Assembly: GCA_002471975.1 (NCBI GenBank)
Contig: DKQZ01000106.1
Span: forward strand, 18,548 to 28,871
Origin: Dialister sp. UBA7295
Lineage (GTDB): Bacteria; Bacillota; Negativicutes; Veillonellales; Dialisteraceae
DNA: 10,324 bases
Reading direction: 5' to 3'
In this document: positions 1 through 6,122 of the stretch, one piece after another
Numbering within the stretch: position 1 is the stretch's first letter
Layout of the letters: each line of letters begins with the position of its first letter
Position numbers and translations under genes: made by a program
Notes under the pieces: generated by a model
The model's input: only the letters and a program-made list of their open reading frames with translations
The model's database searches: none
Told to the model about the DNA's origin: nothing

Positions 1-345
1 TATCCTTCCCGAATTCCGAAATCCCAAGTCCGAAATCCGTTTTTTCCCACCTTCCCAACTGCCCCGAGATTCTCGACACCCCCAACCCCCGAATCATTCT
101 CCCCGCACTATCCATACATGGCACAGATGAGGAAAAAGAAAAAAATGATACCGGTCACCACCTTTCCTGGGATGGAAAGGTGGCCGCGGAGCGGCCGGAT
201 AGGTTGTTCAATCGTACAAGTCGAAAATGGAGAGCCATCGGCCGTCGGCGAAGCCGACTACATAAGATTGGTTTCCGCAGGAAACCATATCCTTCCCGAA
301 TTCCGAAATTCCAAGTCCGAAGTCCCTTTTTTCCCACCTTCCTGA
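1..345. repeat. Direct duplication of a C-rich block (1-58 and 288-345)
   Basis: The first 55 or so bases recur at 288-342 with only a few substitutions; both begin TATCCTTCCCGAATTCCGAA and run into TTTTTTCCCACCTTCC. Weaker similarity continues past each copy (shared CGACACCCCC). Between them lie hairpins: GTCGGC/GCCGAC around a GAA loop at 244-258, and GGTTTCC/GGAAACC around GCA at 270-286. I see no credible gene here: the short open frames in this stretch translate the palindromes and have no ribosome binding site. Confidence 0.75.
104..222 (+). repeat. Palindromic repeat element C, copy 1
   Basis: This copy matches 4304-4422 without gaps (offset exactly 4200). It starts with a linker, GCACTATCC...GATGAGGAAAAAG, followed by hairpin 1 (CCACCTTTCC 158-167 with GGAAAGGTGG 174-183, loop TGGGAT), hairpin 2 (GGCCGC 182-187 with GCGGCC 191-196), and the tail GGATAGG (197-203). 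Bases 182-183 could belong to either hairpin. Further copies of the hairpin part lie at 9369-9411 and 9699-9741. Loops are variable while stems stay paired, which suggests selection on structure or propagation as a palindrome. Confidence 0.8.
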
Positions 346-508
346 CAATCCCTAAAAGACTCCCGATATCCCCGACACCCCCGAAACAAAAGCCATTTCA
401 TCCTGAAGTGCAATACGGGAAGCTGCTATGATTTCCCATACAAAAAGGGCGCCTATATAACTTCAAGGCGCCCACCTTCACGGATCACGATTCACGGAAC
501 ACGGACCA
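333..508 (-). repeat. Terminator-bearing repeat block, copy 1
   Basis: This block aligns without gaps to 2946-3121 (offset 2613). It starts as degenerate CCCGAT-type 9-mers, passes through TTTCATCCTGAAGTGCAATA, then a terminator hairpin, and ends in degenerate ACGGATCACG octamer-like repeats (479-512). Each copy lies just downstream of a minus-strand gene (557-1177 here; 3133-4146 for the other), so two unrelated genes share the same 3' flank. Confidence 0.8.
442..473 (-). terminator. Rho-independent terminator of the 557-1177 gene
   Basis: Read on the minus strand, an 8-bp perfect stem GGGCGCCT/AGGCGCCC (466-473 with 447-454) is followed directly by TTTTT (442-446). It lies about 85 bases past the stop codon of the minus-strand gene. 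The same terminator occurs at 3055-3086. Confidence 0.85.
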
Positions 509-556
509 CGATCAGTCCAAATGACTCAAACCATAAAATCCGGCCTGACAGAACCC

Positions 557-1177
557 CTATTTCCTCATCCCCACGAACCAATTCAGCCCTTCATCGAGAC
601 AGGCCACGGGGTCCCTGCCGGAGGGTTTCATTTCCTTCCCGTCCGCATAGAACCGGACGTGCATCAGCGCATTCCGGAGGTACACATCCCCCTGGGAGAG
701 ATGCTTTCTGGCCTCCTGCACCTTGGCCGGGTACGTGCGGATATAGTCCGGGATATTCTTCGGATCCCTGGAATGGAGGAAACTGCGGATCTGCAGGGCC
801 TTGAAATACTCCCCTCGATAATCGTCGGGCTTCTCCGGCAGCAGCACGAAAAGCGTATTCTTCTCCCGGAGAGACCGGAGCGCCAGCACGTCCCGGGTTA
901 CATAATCCGGTGTGAAGACCTGGATAAAAAGCTCCGAAGGCCTGCACTGACGGATGATCTGATCATTGAATATGGCTGAAAAGAAATATTCCCTGTCCCT
1001 GGAAACCCTGTAGCTCCTCTTCCTGTAAATCGCGATGAAAAGACTCTGCCCGATCTCCATCGCCAGTTCGATGGGGCTGACACTCGCCTTTCCAATCATT
1101 TCCCCAATCTTCTTATCATAAGCCCCCAGTGAAAGCTGCGGACGGTATGGCCGTCCCTCGAACACAGCCTGCCCCAT
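557..1177 (-). CDS. Uncharacterised 206-aa protein
   Basis: I do not recognise the family. The start chosen is ATG at 1177 (MGQAVFEG), because AGAAAGAGGG sits about 6 bases upstream; an in-frame ATG at 1210 would add 11 residues but has no clear ribosome binding site. The predicted product is soluble, with no signal peptide or membrane segment. It alternates hydrophobic and charged stretches: a likely helix at residues 34-50 (SPIELAMEIGQSLFIAI), strand-like segments around 83-90 (LFIQVFTP) and 108-114 (TLFVLLP), then a basic and acidic C-terminal half with helices around 150-175. No nucleotide-binding or catalytic motif is visible. It is monocistronic: an AT-rich leader lies upstream and a strong terminator downstream. 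Good ribosome binding site, terminator and codon structure make it a real gene; function unknown. Confidence 0.8.
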   Translation of the reverse strand: MGQAVFEGRPYRPQLSLGAYDKKIGEMIGKASVSPIELAMEIGQSLFIAIYRKRSYRVSRDREYFFSAIFNDQIIRQCRPSELFIQVFTPDYVTRDVLALRSLREKNTLFVLLPEKPDDYRGEYFKALQIRSFLHSRDPKNIPDYIRTYPAKVQEARKHLSQGDVYLRNALMHVRFYADGKEMKPSGRDPVACLDEGLNWFVGMRK

Positions 1178-1235
1178 AATAATCCCTCTTTCTTGCCTGA
1201 AATAAACCACCGGGTATGCATCATTTGTCGAATCA

Positions 1236-1241
1236 ATTATA
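1236..1241 (-). promoter_or_regulatory. Candidate -10 box for the 557-1177 gene
   Basis: TATAAT on the minus strand, about 59 bases upstream of the chosen start, inside the AT-rich leader. No good -35 is found at 16-18 bases (nearest is CCAATA), so the call rests on the -10 alone. Confidence 0.4.
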
Positions 1242-1346
1242 ACTTTGAATCATTATTCTATTGGTATTTATATTTTATATTTTTTAAATTCAAAAGTAAA
1301 CAGAAAAACGTCTATTTCCGCCAACTTTATTTAGCACGCAATTCAA

Positions 1347-1384
1347 TATCTATTTATTCCGGATAACAATTAAATAAATAGATA
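1347..1384. promoter_or_regulatory. Perfect 12-bp inverted repeat
   Basis: TATCTATTTATT (1347-1358) and AATAAATAGATA (1373-1384) are perfect inverted copies separated by 14 bases. The site lies between divergent genes, about 105 bases upstream of the candidate -10 of the 557-1177 gene. It could be a regulator-binding site or an AT-rich hairpin; no T-tract argues for a terminator. Confidence 0.5.
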
Positions 1385-1794
1385 GCTATGCTTATATTTC
1401 AGGTTTTATTTCCGATGAAATAAAGGAAATATGGAAATCATCCCGTCAATAGCCTGTCATGGAAATGTCAAAAAATCAAAGAAATATTTTTTCACTTTAT
1501 CAGAGAGAAGCGCGCCCTTCCTGCCCGTAATCTCGCAAGAAGGCATGCCTTAATTTTTATCACAGGCAGACCCGCATACGGCCAAAATCGGATCACTCCA
1601 TGGCACATCAAATCAGAAAAACTGTAAAGAAGTTCCCGGTTCACAGGATCAATCAGGGTAACCCGCTCCTGATCAATCATGGAAAGGTCAACCCTTCACC
1701 AAAATATAAGTACACGGCAGCCATACCATTCTGATTGAAACGCGGAACACTGCCGAAGGAGAACTGAGAACTTTTTTCCCGGAGCCTTTCCATA

Positions 1795-1823
1795 TATAAT
1801 ATAGAAAAGACAAATAAAAGGAG
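1795..1823 (+). promoter_or_regulatory. maf -10 box and ribosome binding site
   Basis: TATAAT at 1795-1800 lies 29 bases before the maf start. AAAAGGAG at 1816-1823 is 6 bases from the ATG at 1830 and fixes the start. There is no clear -35 (a run of T at 1772-1777 is at the right distance). If this is the promoter, the 5' leader is only about 20 bases long. Confidence 0.55.
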
Positions 1824-1829
1824 ACCCCC

Positions 1830-2438
1830 ATGCACATCATCCTCGCATCCGCATCCCCAAGGCGGAAAGAACTCATCCACCAGATCGGCTGGACTGCCGA
1901 CATTGAAAAAAGTGATTTTGACGAAGTTTCCACAGCAGAAGAAGCGGAAAAGAAGAAATCCGCCTCCCCCCTCCTGACCCCTTTCGAAGGGCCAGACCTC
2001 GTCTGCGCCGAAAATGCCCTCGGCAAAGCCGAAGACGTCCGGGCAAAGACAAAAAGTCCCCTCCCCATCCTCGGTGCCGATACCATCGTTACCCTGGACG
2101 GGAAAATCCTGGGCAAGCCGAAAGACGAAAAAGACGCCTTTGCCATGCTTCGCTTCCTCTCCGGCCAAACCCATGAAGTCAAGACAGGCGTCGCCCTCCT
2201 CAAAAGAAATCAGAAACTCCTCCGCGTCATCACTACCTCTGTCCACTTCCGGGAACTTGCAGATGAAGAAATCTCAGCCTATATTTCCTCCGGAGAACCC
2301 ATGGACAAAGCCGGCGCCTACGGCATCCAGGGATTAGGCACCCTCCTGGTCACAGGCATCACAGGCTCCTACGATAACGTAGTAGGACTGCCCCTCACCG
2401 AAGTGGCTGAAATGATGAAAATCATAATGAAAAGCTAA
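1830..2438 (+). CDS. maf: Maf-family nucleoside triphosphate pyrophosphatase
   Basis: Maf proteins hydrolyse non-canonical or surplus nucleoside triphosphates to the monophosphate and pyrophosphate in the cytoplasm, acting as house-cleaning enzymes; in several bacteria they are also tied to septum control. The 202-aa product shows the family motifs in order: SASPRR (residues 7-12, phosphate-binding), DFDE (29-32), GADTIV with the catalytic aspartate D84 (82-87), LGKP (94-97), LSGQTHEVKTGV (110-121), DKAGAYGIQG (159-168) and GSYDNVVGLPL (179-189). The DKAGAYGIQG form is typical of the dTTP/UTP-hydrolysing (YhdE-like) subgroup, so that specificity is likely but inferred. Length is close to the usual 190-200 aa. 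It appears monocistronic, with its own promoter and terminator. Confidence 0.95.
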   Translation: MHIILASASPRRKELIHQIGWTADIEKSDFDEVSTAEEAEKKKSASPLLTPFEGPDLVCAENALGKAEDVRAKTKSPLPILGADTIVTLDGKILGKPKDEKDAFAMLRFLSGQTHEVKTGVALLKRNQKLLRVITTSVHFRELADEEISAYISSGEPMDKAGAYGIQGLGTLLVTGITGSYDNVVGLPLTEVAEMMKIIMKS

Positions 2439-2448
2439 AAGTAAGAAG

Positions 2449-2479
2449 TTATCAGTTATCAGTTCTTAGTTATCAGTCG
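2449..2479. repeat. Short degenerate TTATCAGT repeats
   Basis: Tandem AGTTATCAGTTATCAGTTCT-like octamers fill the gap between the maf stop and its terminator. Related strings occur at 5160-5185 and 9258-9288, always close to gene ends or starts. No function is evident. Confidence 0.5.
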
Positions 2480-2480
2480 T

Positions 2481-2513
2481 AGTGCGGCAGAATTCATAAT
2501 CGCCGCACTTTTT
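2481..2513 (+). terminator. Rho-independent terminator of maf
   Basis: The 8-bp perfect stem AGTGCGGC (2481-2488) / GCCGCACT (2502-2509) is followed by a run of T to 2513. It starts 43 bases after the maf stop. Confidence 0.85.
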
Positions 2514-2539
2514 ATATGGGAACCATACAGACAAGACAC

Positions 2540-2905
2540 ATATAAGGCTGACTGGCGGAACAATTTCATCGAAATGCCACTATCCAATCGCGGTAAGGCT
2601 CCCCTCACAGGCCCCCCGAAGTTCGGGGGGCTGCCCTCAAGGCGACTGGGGGGCTGTACTCTCGTTCAAGCCGAAAATGAGCTTAAAGGTAAACTCATCC
2701 CCGGGGGCTCCGGCGCAGCCCATGAAGAGACGAACTGCACTTTCGACGATAAATTTTCCTGGCAAAAAATGTCCAGCGTCCCCCCATCGGGGGAAGCTCC
2801 GCCAAAGGCGGTGAAGGGGGCTTACTATCGTAAGAACGCCAAATGACACAAACGCCTCATGCGTTACGTAATAAAGTAACCTCCTGGAATCGGAAACTTT
2901 TATGT
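2540..2905. repeat. Composite palindromic repeat B, copy 1
   Basis: This copy is homologous to 4424-4775 in the same orientation. Parts in order: linker L1 (AAGGCTGACTGGCGG, 2547 on); module with stem CCCCCCGAA/TTCGGGGGG (2612-2630); linker L2 (CAAGCCGAAAATGAG, about 2665); the shared segment AAAGGTAAACTCATCC; then a second module at 2773-2820 with CCCCC/GGGGG around ATC and CCGCC/GGCGG around AAA, closing on AGGGGG. The tail (GCCAAATGACACAAACGCCTCATGCG) resembles the tail of copy 2. The open frames across it have no ribosome binding site and simply translate the palindromes. Confidence 0.8.
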
Positions 2906-2945
2906 TACAATTCAAAAAATGGCGGGCTATCCAATTCTGATGCCC

Positions 2946-3121
2946 GCCACCTTCCCGATAGTCCCGAAAGCATTCCCGATATCCCCGGCATTCCCGAAGC
3001 AAAAGCTATTTCATCCTGAAGTGCAATACAGGGAGCTGCTATTATTTCCCATACAAAAAGGGCGCCTCTATAACTTCAAGGCGCCCACCTTCACGGACCA
3101 CGGATCACGGATCACGATAAT
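2946..3121 (-). repeat. Terminator-bearing repeat block, copy 2
   Basis: This is a gapless relative of 333-508. Its left part is a decayed 9-bp tandem series (ATTCCCGAT, ATCCCCGGC, ATTCCCGAA). It then holds the shared TTTCATCCTGAAGTGCAATA, the terminator, and three near-perfect ACGGATCACG-type units (3091-3118). Confidence 0.8.
3055..3086 (-). terminator. Rho-independent terminator of the WYL regulator gene
   Basis: On the minus strand the stem GGGCGCCT/AGGCGCCC (3079-3086 with 3060-3067) is followed by TTTTT (3055-3059), about 45 bases past the gene's stop codon. It has the same stem as the terminator at 442-473. Confidence 0.85.
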
Positions 3122-3132
3122 GCACATCAGTT

Positions 3133-4146
3133 TTATTTCTTACTTTTTCCCATGGCGAACACCTTCCCCGCATCTTCGAGCCATTTCTCCCGAAGAGACG
3201 CAGGCTTGAGCACTTCCACCCGGGGGCCCTGGCTTTCCAGCCAGAAAAGAATGCCGTTCCCACGGACGAGGGCCGTGATTTCATAGAAATTCCTTCCCTC
3301 TGCGTCCGTCAGATGTTTTGACTTTGCCGTAGGAAGACGATCCATGGCCGCCTCTGCTGAAGGGCCATAGAAACGGAAAACCACCTGCTGCAGATCCCCG
3401 CCATACATGAACTGGGTCCCGTTCTTATACTCCCCTTCCTTGAACTGCGCCGTCAGATTGCCATCGAAAGTCTCCCCCGTATCCTCTATTTCCAGAATCC
3501 TGTCAAACCGGTAAATCGCCGGCCCGTGACGGCGGAAATCCTCCTGCCCCTTTTCCGTATCAATGATGGCGATGAGGTAGAAATAATACTCCGAAAAGAG
3601 CACCCCCACCGGCCAGATTCGGCGGTCCACAGCCTCCCCATCCTGCTTCTCATAAGTCATGGAAAGCACCTTATGCTGATGAATGGCCTCCTCCGCCTTC
3701 CACAAAAGCTCCGGATCCGCCTTTCCGTGAGCCGGATTCCGGTAATGGAAAATCTCATTATTCACGCACTGGATGATTTCCTTCCCCACCGGCCGGGAAA
3801 CCATGGACTTCAGGAAACGCTGCAGGAGCGAATCCACCTCCGCCTTCGTGAAAGCCCGGCTCTCAATCAGGATCTTGCAGATCGAAAGCAGCTCCCCGTT
3901 GGAAAGAAACTTCTTCCCCTCCCGATGATACTCATAACCACCCTTCTCCCGGTTGAACCGTATTTCCTCCCCCTCCATCCGCTGGGACAGGAAATCATTC
4001 ACCACCTGCACATCCCGCTGCACAGAACGCTCACTCATGCCAAACTCCCCCGCCAGCGACTCCCGGCGTACCACCTGTCCCTCCTCGAGATGCTGGAAAA
4101 TATCGTATATGCGAAGAAGACGGAAACTTTTGCGGTAATCGGGCAT
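3133..4146 (-). CDS. WYL-domain, HTH transcriptional regulator
   Basis: The 337-aa product is predicted to be a cytoplasmic DNA-binding regulator. Residues 8-50 form a DeoR/HTH_11-type winged helix (LLRIYDIFQHLEEGQVV, then LAGEFGMSERSVQRDV as recognition region). Residues about 148-220 are a WYL domain: a WPVGVLFSEYYFYLIAI core (178-194) with YFYL where the family has WYL, and the partner arginines of RFDR (213-216). Residues 250-330 fit the WCX C-terminal extension (VVFRFYG ... ITALVRGNGILFWLESQG). WYL domains sense nucleic acid or nucleotide ligands in the characterised cases and often regulate DNA-repair or defence loci. The target is unknown; no defence operon is adjacent. GAAAGG lies 11 bases before the ATG at 4146. 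The gene is single, with its own terminator, and flanked on both sides by copies of repeat B. Confidence 0.92.
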   Translation of the reverse strand: MPDYRKSFRLLRIYDIFQHLEEGQVVRRESLAGEFGMSERSVQRDVQVVNDFLSQRMEGEEIRFNREKGGYEYHREGKKFLSNGELLSICKILIESRAFTKAEVDSLLQRFLKSMVSRPVGKEIIQCVNNEIFHYRNPAHGKADPELLWKAEEAIHQHKVLSMTYEKQDGEAVDRRIWPVGVLFSEYYFYLIAIIDTEKGQEDFRRHGPAIYRFDRILEIEDTGETFDGNLTAQFKEGEYKNGTQFMYGGDLQQVVFRFYGPSAEAAMDRLPTAKSKHLTDAEGRNFYEITALVRGNGILFWLESQGPRVEVLKPASLREKWLEDAGKVFAMGKSKK

Positions 4147-4214
4147 GGGAAGTCAGACCTTTCTTTGGGAAATAAAACTATCTTTGAACAGGATACGTTC
4201 ATTTTCAGAAACCT

Positions 4215-4303
4215 TTGAATCGGGAATGTCGGGAATCCCGGGATTATCGGGATTATCGGGAAGGTGGCCGCCAAATTTACAGGGCGGCCAATTTATATTT
4301 CTC
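4215..4303. repeat. 9-bp CGGGATTAT microrepeats and hairpin
   Basis: The series TCGGGAATG, TCGGGAATC, CCGGGATTA, TCGGGATTA, TCGGGAAGG is a tandem 9-mer run. It is the inverted counterpart of the CCCGAT series at 2946-2998 on the other side of the WYL gene. It is followed by the hairpin GGCCGCC/GGCGGCC (4266-4272 with 4283-4289). The run lies upstream of the WYL gene's start and may overlap its promoter; I see no convincing -35/-10 pair there. Confidence 0.6.
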
Positions 4304-4422
4304 TGCACTATCCATTCAAGTTCTGAATGAGGAAAAAGTAAAGCATGATATCGGGCACCACCTTTCCTGGGATGGAAAGGTGGCTGCGAAGCAGCCGGAT
4401 AGGTTGTTTAACCGTACAAAGC
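4304..4422 (+). repeat. Palindromic repeat element C, copy 2
   Basis: This is a gapless copy of 104-222. Hairpin 1 (CCACCTTTCC/GGAAAGGTGG, 4358-4383) is identical, while hairpin 2 differs on both arms together: GGCTGC GAA GCAGCC (4382-4396) against GGCCGC GGA GCGGCC in copy 1. That is a compensatory change that keeps the stem. Confidence 0.8.
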
Positions 4423-4423
4423 A

Positions 4424-4790
4424 CTTATGAGGCTGACTGACGAACCAGTCCCGGGACAAGTTTCTCTATCAAAAGTCAAGAGGCTCCCCTCACAGGCCCC
4501 CCGAAGTTCGGGGGGCTGTCGCCGAAGGCGACTGGGGGGATGTACTATCATCGTTCAAGTCGAAAATGAGCTAAAAGGTAAACTCATCCCGGGGAGCTCC
4601 GGCGCAGCCGGTGAGGGGGAACTGCAGAATGTTAGACAATCAACCCCCATCGAAATCCTCCAGCGTCCCCCATCGGGGGAAGCTCCGCCGAAGGCGGTGA
4701 AGGGGGCTTACTTTGGTCATGATCGATAATTGACTCAAACCCTTCAAGCGTAACGCTCAGGGAACTGGGAACTCATATGCGAGCCCTTCA
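4424..4790. repeat. Composite palindromic repeat B, copy 2
   Basis: Same order and orientation as 2540-2905: L1 (GAGGCTGACTGACG, 4430), stem CCCCCCGAA/TTCGGGGGG, GTCGCC GAA GGCGAC (4518-4532), L2 (CAAGTCGAAAATGAGCTAAA, about 4556), AAAGGTAAACTCATCC, and the second module at 4660-4707. The tail GGAACTCATATG is also recognisable at 7461 (GGAACTTATATG). There is no ribosome binding site or gene. Confidence 0.8.
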
Positions 4791-4827
4791 TGTTACCCCT
4801 AGTATACTCCCTTCAAAAGAAAAAATC

Positions 4828-5091
4828 TCACCTCGTGAGTACCAGTCCCAGACAGACCACCATCCCTGCCAGAAATCCGAAAGTCATCCACCGAATCCGG
4901 AAAAGATTCTTCTCAGTCCTCCTATCCCTCAAGTGCTCCATATAGGCGGCAAGCTTCCGCGACTCCTCCTCCGTGAGCTCCTCATCCCCGGGAAGATAGC
5001 CCATCCTCCGAAGCTCCCTGGCCTCCTGGTACTTCTCATTTTCCCTCCGCACTTCCTCATTCTTTCGAAGCAGCTCCTCATCTGTAAGCAT
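4828..5091 (-). CDS. Small single-pass membrane protein (87 aa), paralogue of the 5208-5459 product
   Basis: Residues 3-65 are highly charged and helical (DEELLRKNEEVRRENEKYQEA), consistent with a short coiled coil. Residues about 67-85 (IRWMTFGFLAGMVVCLGLVL) form one hydrophobic segment ending in TR. Positive residues just before the segment (RRTEKNLFRIR) predict a cytoplasmic N-terminus with a C-terminal anchor. The start is fixed by a full AAGGAGG 5 bases upstream of the ATG at 5091. The last 24 residues match those of the neighbouring small protein (RWxTFGF), so the two arose by duplication. No known family is recognised and no function can be assigned. The next gene upstream on the same strand ends 116 bases away and a -10 box lies between, so separate transcription is possible. 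Confidence 0.8.
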   Translation of the reverse strand: MLTDEELLRKNEEVRRENEKYQEARELRRMGYLPGDEELTEEESRKLAAYMEHLRDRRTEKNLFRIRWMTFGFLAGMVVCLGLVLTR

Positions 5092-5121
5092 AAAGGCCTC
5101 CTTACGTAAAAGTAAAAATGT

Positions 5122-5127
5122 ATTATA
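5122..5127 (-). promoter_or_regulatory. Candidate -10 box for the 4828-5091 gene
   Basis: TATAAT on the minus strand, 31 bases upstream of the start and about 20 bases before the AAGGAGG. No good -35 is seen at 16-18 bases. The gap it sits in also holds TTAGTGATCAGTTCTTAG, related to the short repeats at 2449. Confidence 0.45.
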
Positions 5128-5207
5128 TCAAATGAAGACGTCAGAAACTGACATTTTTAGTGATCAGTTCTTAGTTCACAGTCAGAAGTATTCAGAAACC
5201 GGACAGC

Positions 5208-5459
5208 TCACCTTTGCATGAGCATCACCATGGCTGTATACATGGCCAGACAGAATCCGAAAGTGAACCATCTCAAACGGTTTACCATTTCCTCCCGTCT
5301 CTTCCCCCTCCAGTAAATCCGGAGCAGCCGCACCTTCAGGGCCCTCAATGCATCAGGATCCATCTGCTGAATCGAAAGCCCCGCATCCTTCGCCCGCCGC
5401 ACCTCCCGGCGAATCCACTCCGCTTCCCTTTCCTCATCCAGTCTCTTTTCCCTGTTCAT
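5208..5459 (-). CDS. Small single-pass membrane protein (83 aa), paralogue of the 4828-5091 product
   Basis: It has a basic and acidic helical N-terminal part (residues 1-60, rich in R, E and K, e.g. REAEWIRREVRRAKDAG) and one hydrophobic segment at about 63-81 (RWFTFGFCLAMYTAMVMLM), ending MQR. The start is fixed by AGGAGG 5 bases before the ATG at 5459. The C-terminal block R(I/L)RW(M/F)TFGF is shared with the 4828-5091 protein, while the N-terminal halves have diverged in sequence but not in character. The positive-inside rule predicts a cytoplasmic charged domain. A strong extended -10 promoter lies upstream. Family and function are not recognised; a membrane-anchored helper or a small toxin-like peptide are possibilities without direct support. 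Confidence 0.8.
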   Translation of the reverse strand: MNREKRLDEEREAEWIRREVRRAKDAGLSIQQMDPDALRALKVRLLRIYWRGKRREEMVNRLRWFTFGFCLAMYTAMVMLMQR

Positions 5460-5496
5460 CCATACCTCCTGACAGAATCACTCAGAATAGAACCGA

Positions 5497-5505
5497 ATTA
5501 TACCA
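5497..5505 (-). promoter_or_regulatory. Extended -10 promoter of the 5208-5459 gene
   Basis: TGGTATAAT on the minus strand (TATAAT at 5497-5502, TGn directly upstream), 37 bases from the start codon. The same nine bases occur upstream of the NERD-helicase gene. Extended -10 promoters need little -35 sequence, and none is obvious. Confidence 0.6.
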
Positions 5506-5581
5506 CAGGCAAGAGACAGATTCTGACGCTCTCATAGGTTGACGTGATGAGAAAAATGAAATATAAATGCTCCCATAAAAG

Positions 5582-5710
5582 TTCCCATCCCCTGCCCTTT
5601 CAGGCCCTTTGGGCCACCAAGCCCCCCAGGTCAGGGGGGGCAGCGAGCGAAGCGAGCAGGGGGTCGTACTATCGTACATGTCGAAAATGAGCTAAAAAGG
5701 AAAGCACGAC
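5582..5710. repeat. Degenerate palindromic module plus linker L2
   Basis: CCCTGCCCTTTCA, then GGCCC TTT GGGCC (5603-5615), CCCCCC/GGGGGG around AGGTCA (5622-5639), a worn GCGAGCGAAGCGAGC stretch, and L2 (ACTATCGTACATGTCGAAAA, 5669 on). It mixes the left part of one module type with the right part of another, which suggests recombination between modules. Confidence 0.7.
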
Positions 5711-6060
5711 TCCCCGAGGGGAAGCCAACCTGCGTACCGATAGTGCCACATTCGAGGCTAACTGCAAAAACGTACTCGTACCAATTGTCTCTATCCAGCA
5801 GCAAGTGCTCTCCCTCGGGAGAGCTCCGCGACAGCGGTGAGAGGGCAGGCGATGGGAAATCCCGACTTTCCCCATTCCCTGCCCTTTCAGTTTGCTTCCC
5901 CGAGGGGAAGCCAACCCGCGTACCGATAGTGCCACATTCGAGGCTAATTATCAAAACGTGCTCGTGCCAACTATCTCTATCCAACAGCAAGTGCTCTCCC
6001 TCGGGAGAGCTCCGCGACAGCGGTGAGAGGGCAGGCAATGGGAAATCCCGAAAGCTGCCC
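5711..6060 (+). repeat. Tandem repeat, two units of 186 bp
   Basis: Unit 1 starts at 5711 and unit 2 at 5897, both with TCCCCGAGGGGAAGCCAACC. Each holds CGTACCGATAGTGCCACATT, linker L1 (5753, 5939), TCTCTATCC, and palindromic module D (CTCTCCCTCGGGAGAG, then CCGC GACA GCGG, then GAGAGGG). The two differ by scattered substitutions. Unit 2 loses similarity near 6052, where the DUF559 gene cassette begins. Confidence 0.85.
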
Positions 6061-6085
6061 CTGTAATCATTGACTCTATCTTTGC

Positions 6086-6118
6086 TATACTAAAAGAAAA
6101 GCAGCATTGGGAGGGGAG
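6086..6118 (+). promoter_or_regulatory. Candidate -10 box and ribosome binding site of the DUF559 gene
   Basis: TATACT at 6086-6091 could be the -10. TTGACT at 6070-6075 is only 10 bases upstream of it, too close to be its -35, so the promoter is uncertain. GGGAGGGGAG ending at 6118 is a strong ribosome binding site 4-5 bases before the ATG at 6123. Confidence 0.45.
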
Positions 6119-6122
6119 AAAA

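Larger units (their letters stand above)
1178..1829. other. Gene-poor divergent intergenic region, AT-rich at 1205-1500
   Basis: This gap separates the divergent 557-1177 (-) and maf (+) genes. Bases 1205-1500 are strikingly AT-rich compared with the rest of the window; 1500-1790 return to normal composition. The stretch holds the promoters of both genes, the inverted repeat at 1347-1384, and a smaller one, TTTATTT/AAATAAA, at 1405-1424. A 62-codon open frame at 1492-1680 (-) begins MIDQERVTLIDPVNREL and could be a remnant or tiny gene. Its possible ribosome binding site (GAAGGG) lies 11 bases away and I see no family, so I do not call it. Confidence 0.6.

Noticed and set aside
118..431. Overlapping short open frames on both strands
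   Set aside because: They translate palindromic repeat DNA, lack ribosome binding sites, and overlap one another in several frames.
521..979. 152-codon plus-strand open frame
   Set aside because: It is the antisense of the well-supported 557-1177 gene, rich in proline, histidine and isoleucine as expected for a shadow frame.
1359..1371. GGATAACAATT, identical to half of the lac operator
   Set aside because: It lies in the spacer of another inverted repeat, the rest of the operator is missing, and there is no lac gene nearby. Coincidence.
1492..1680. 62-codon minus-strand open frame
   Set aside because: Its weak ribosome binding site is at poor spacing, it belongs to no recognisable family and has no terminator; possible remnant but not supported as a gene.
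2597..2820. Rho-independent terminators in the palindromic modules
   Set aside because: The stems are strong but are followed by mixed sequence with no T-tract, and many copies lie far from gene ends.
6070..6091. TTGACT plus TATACT as a standard promoter of the DUF559 gene
   Set aside because: The spacer is only 10 bases, too short for a sigma-70-type promoter, so only the -10 is kept as a candidate.
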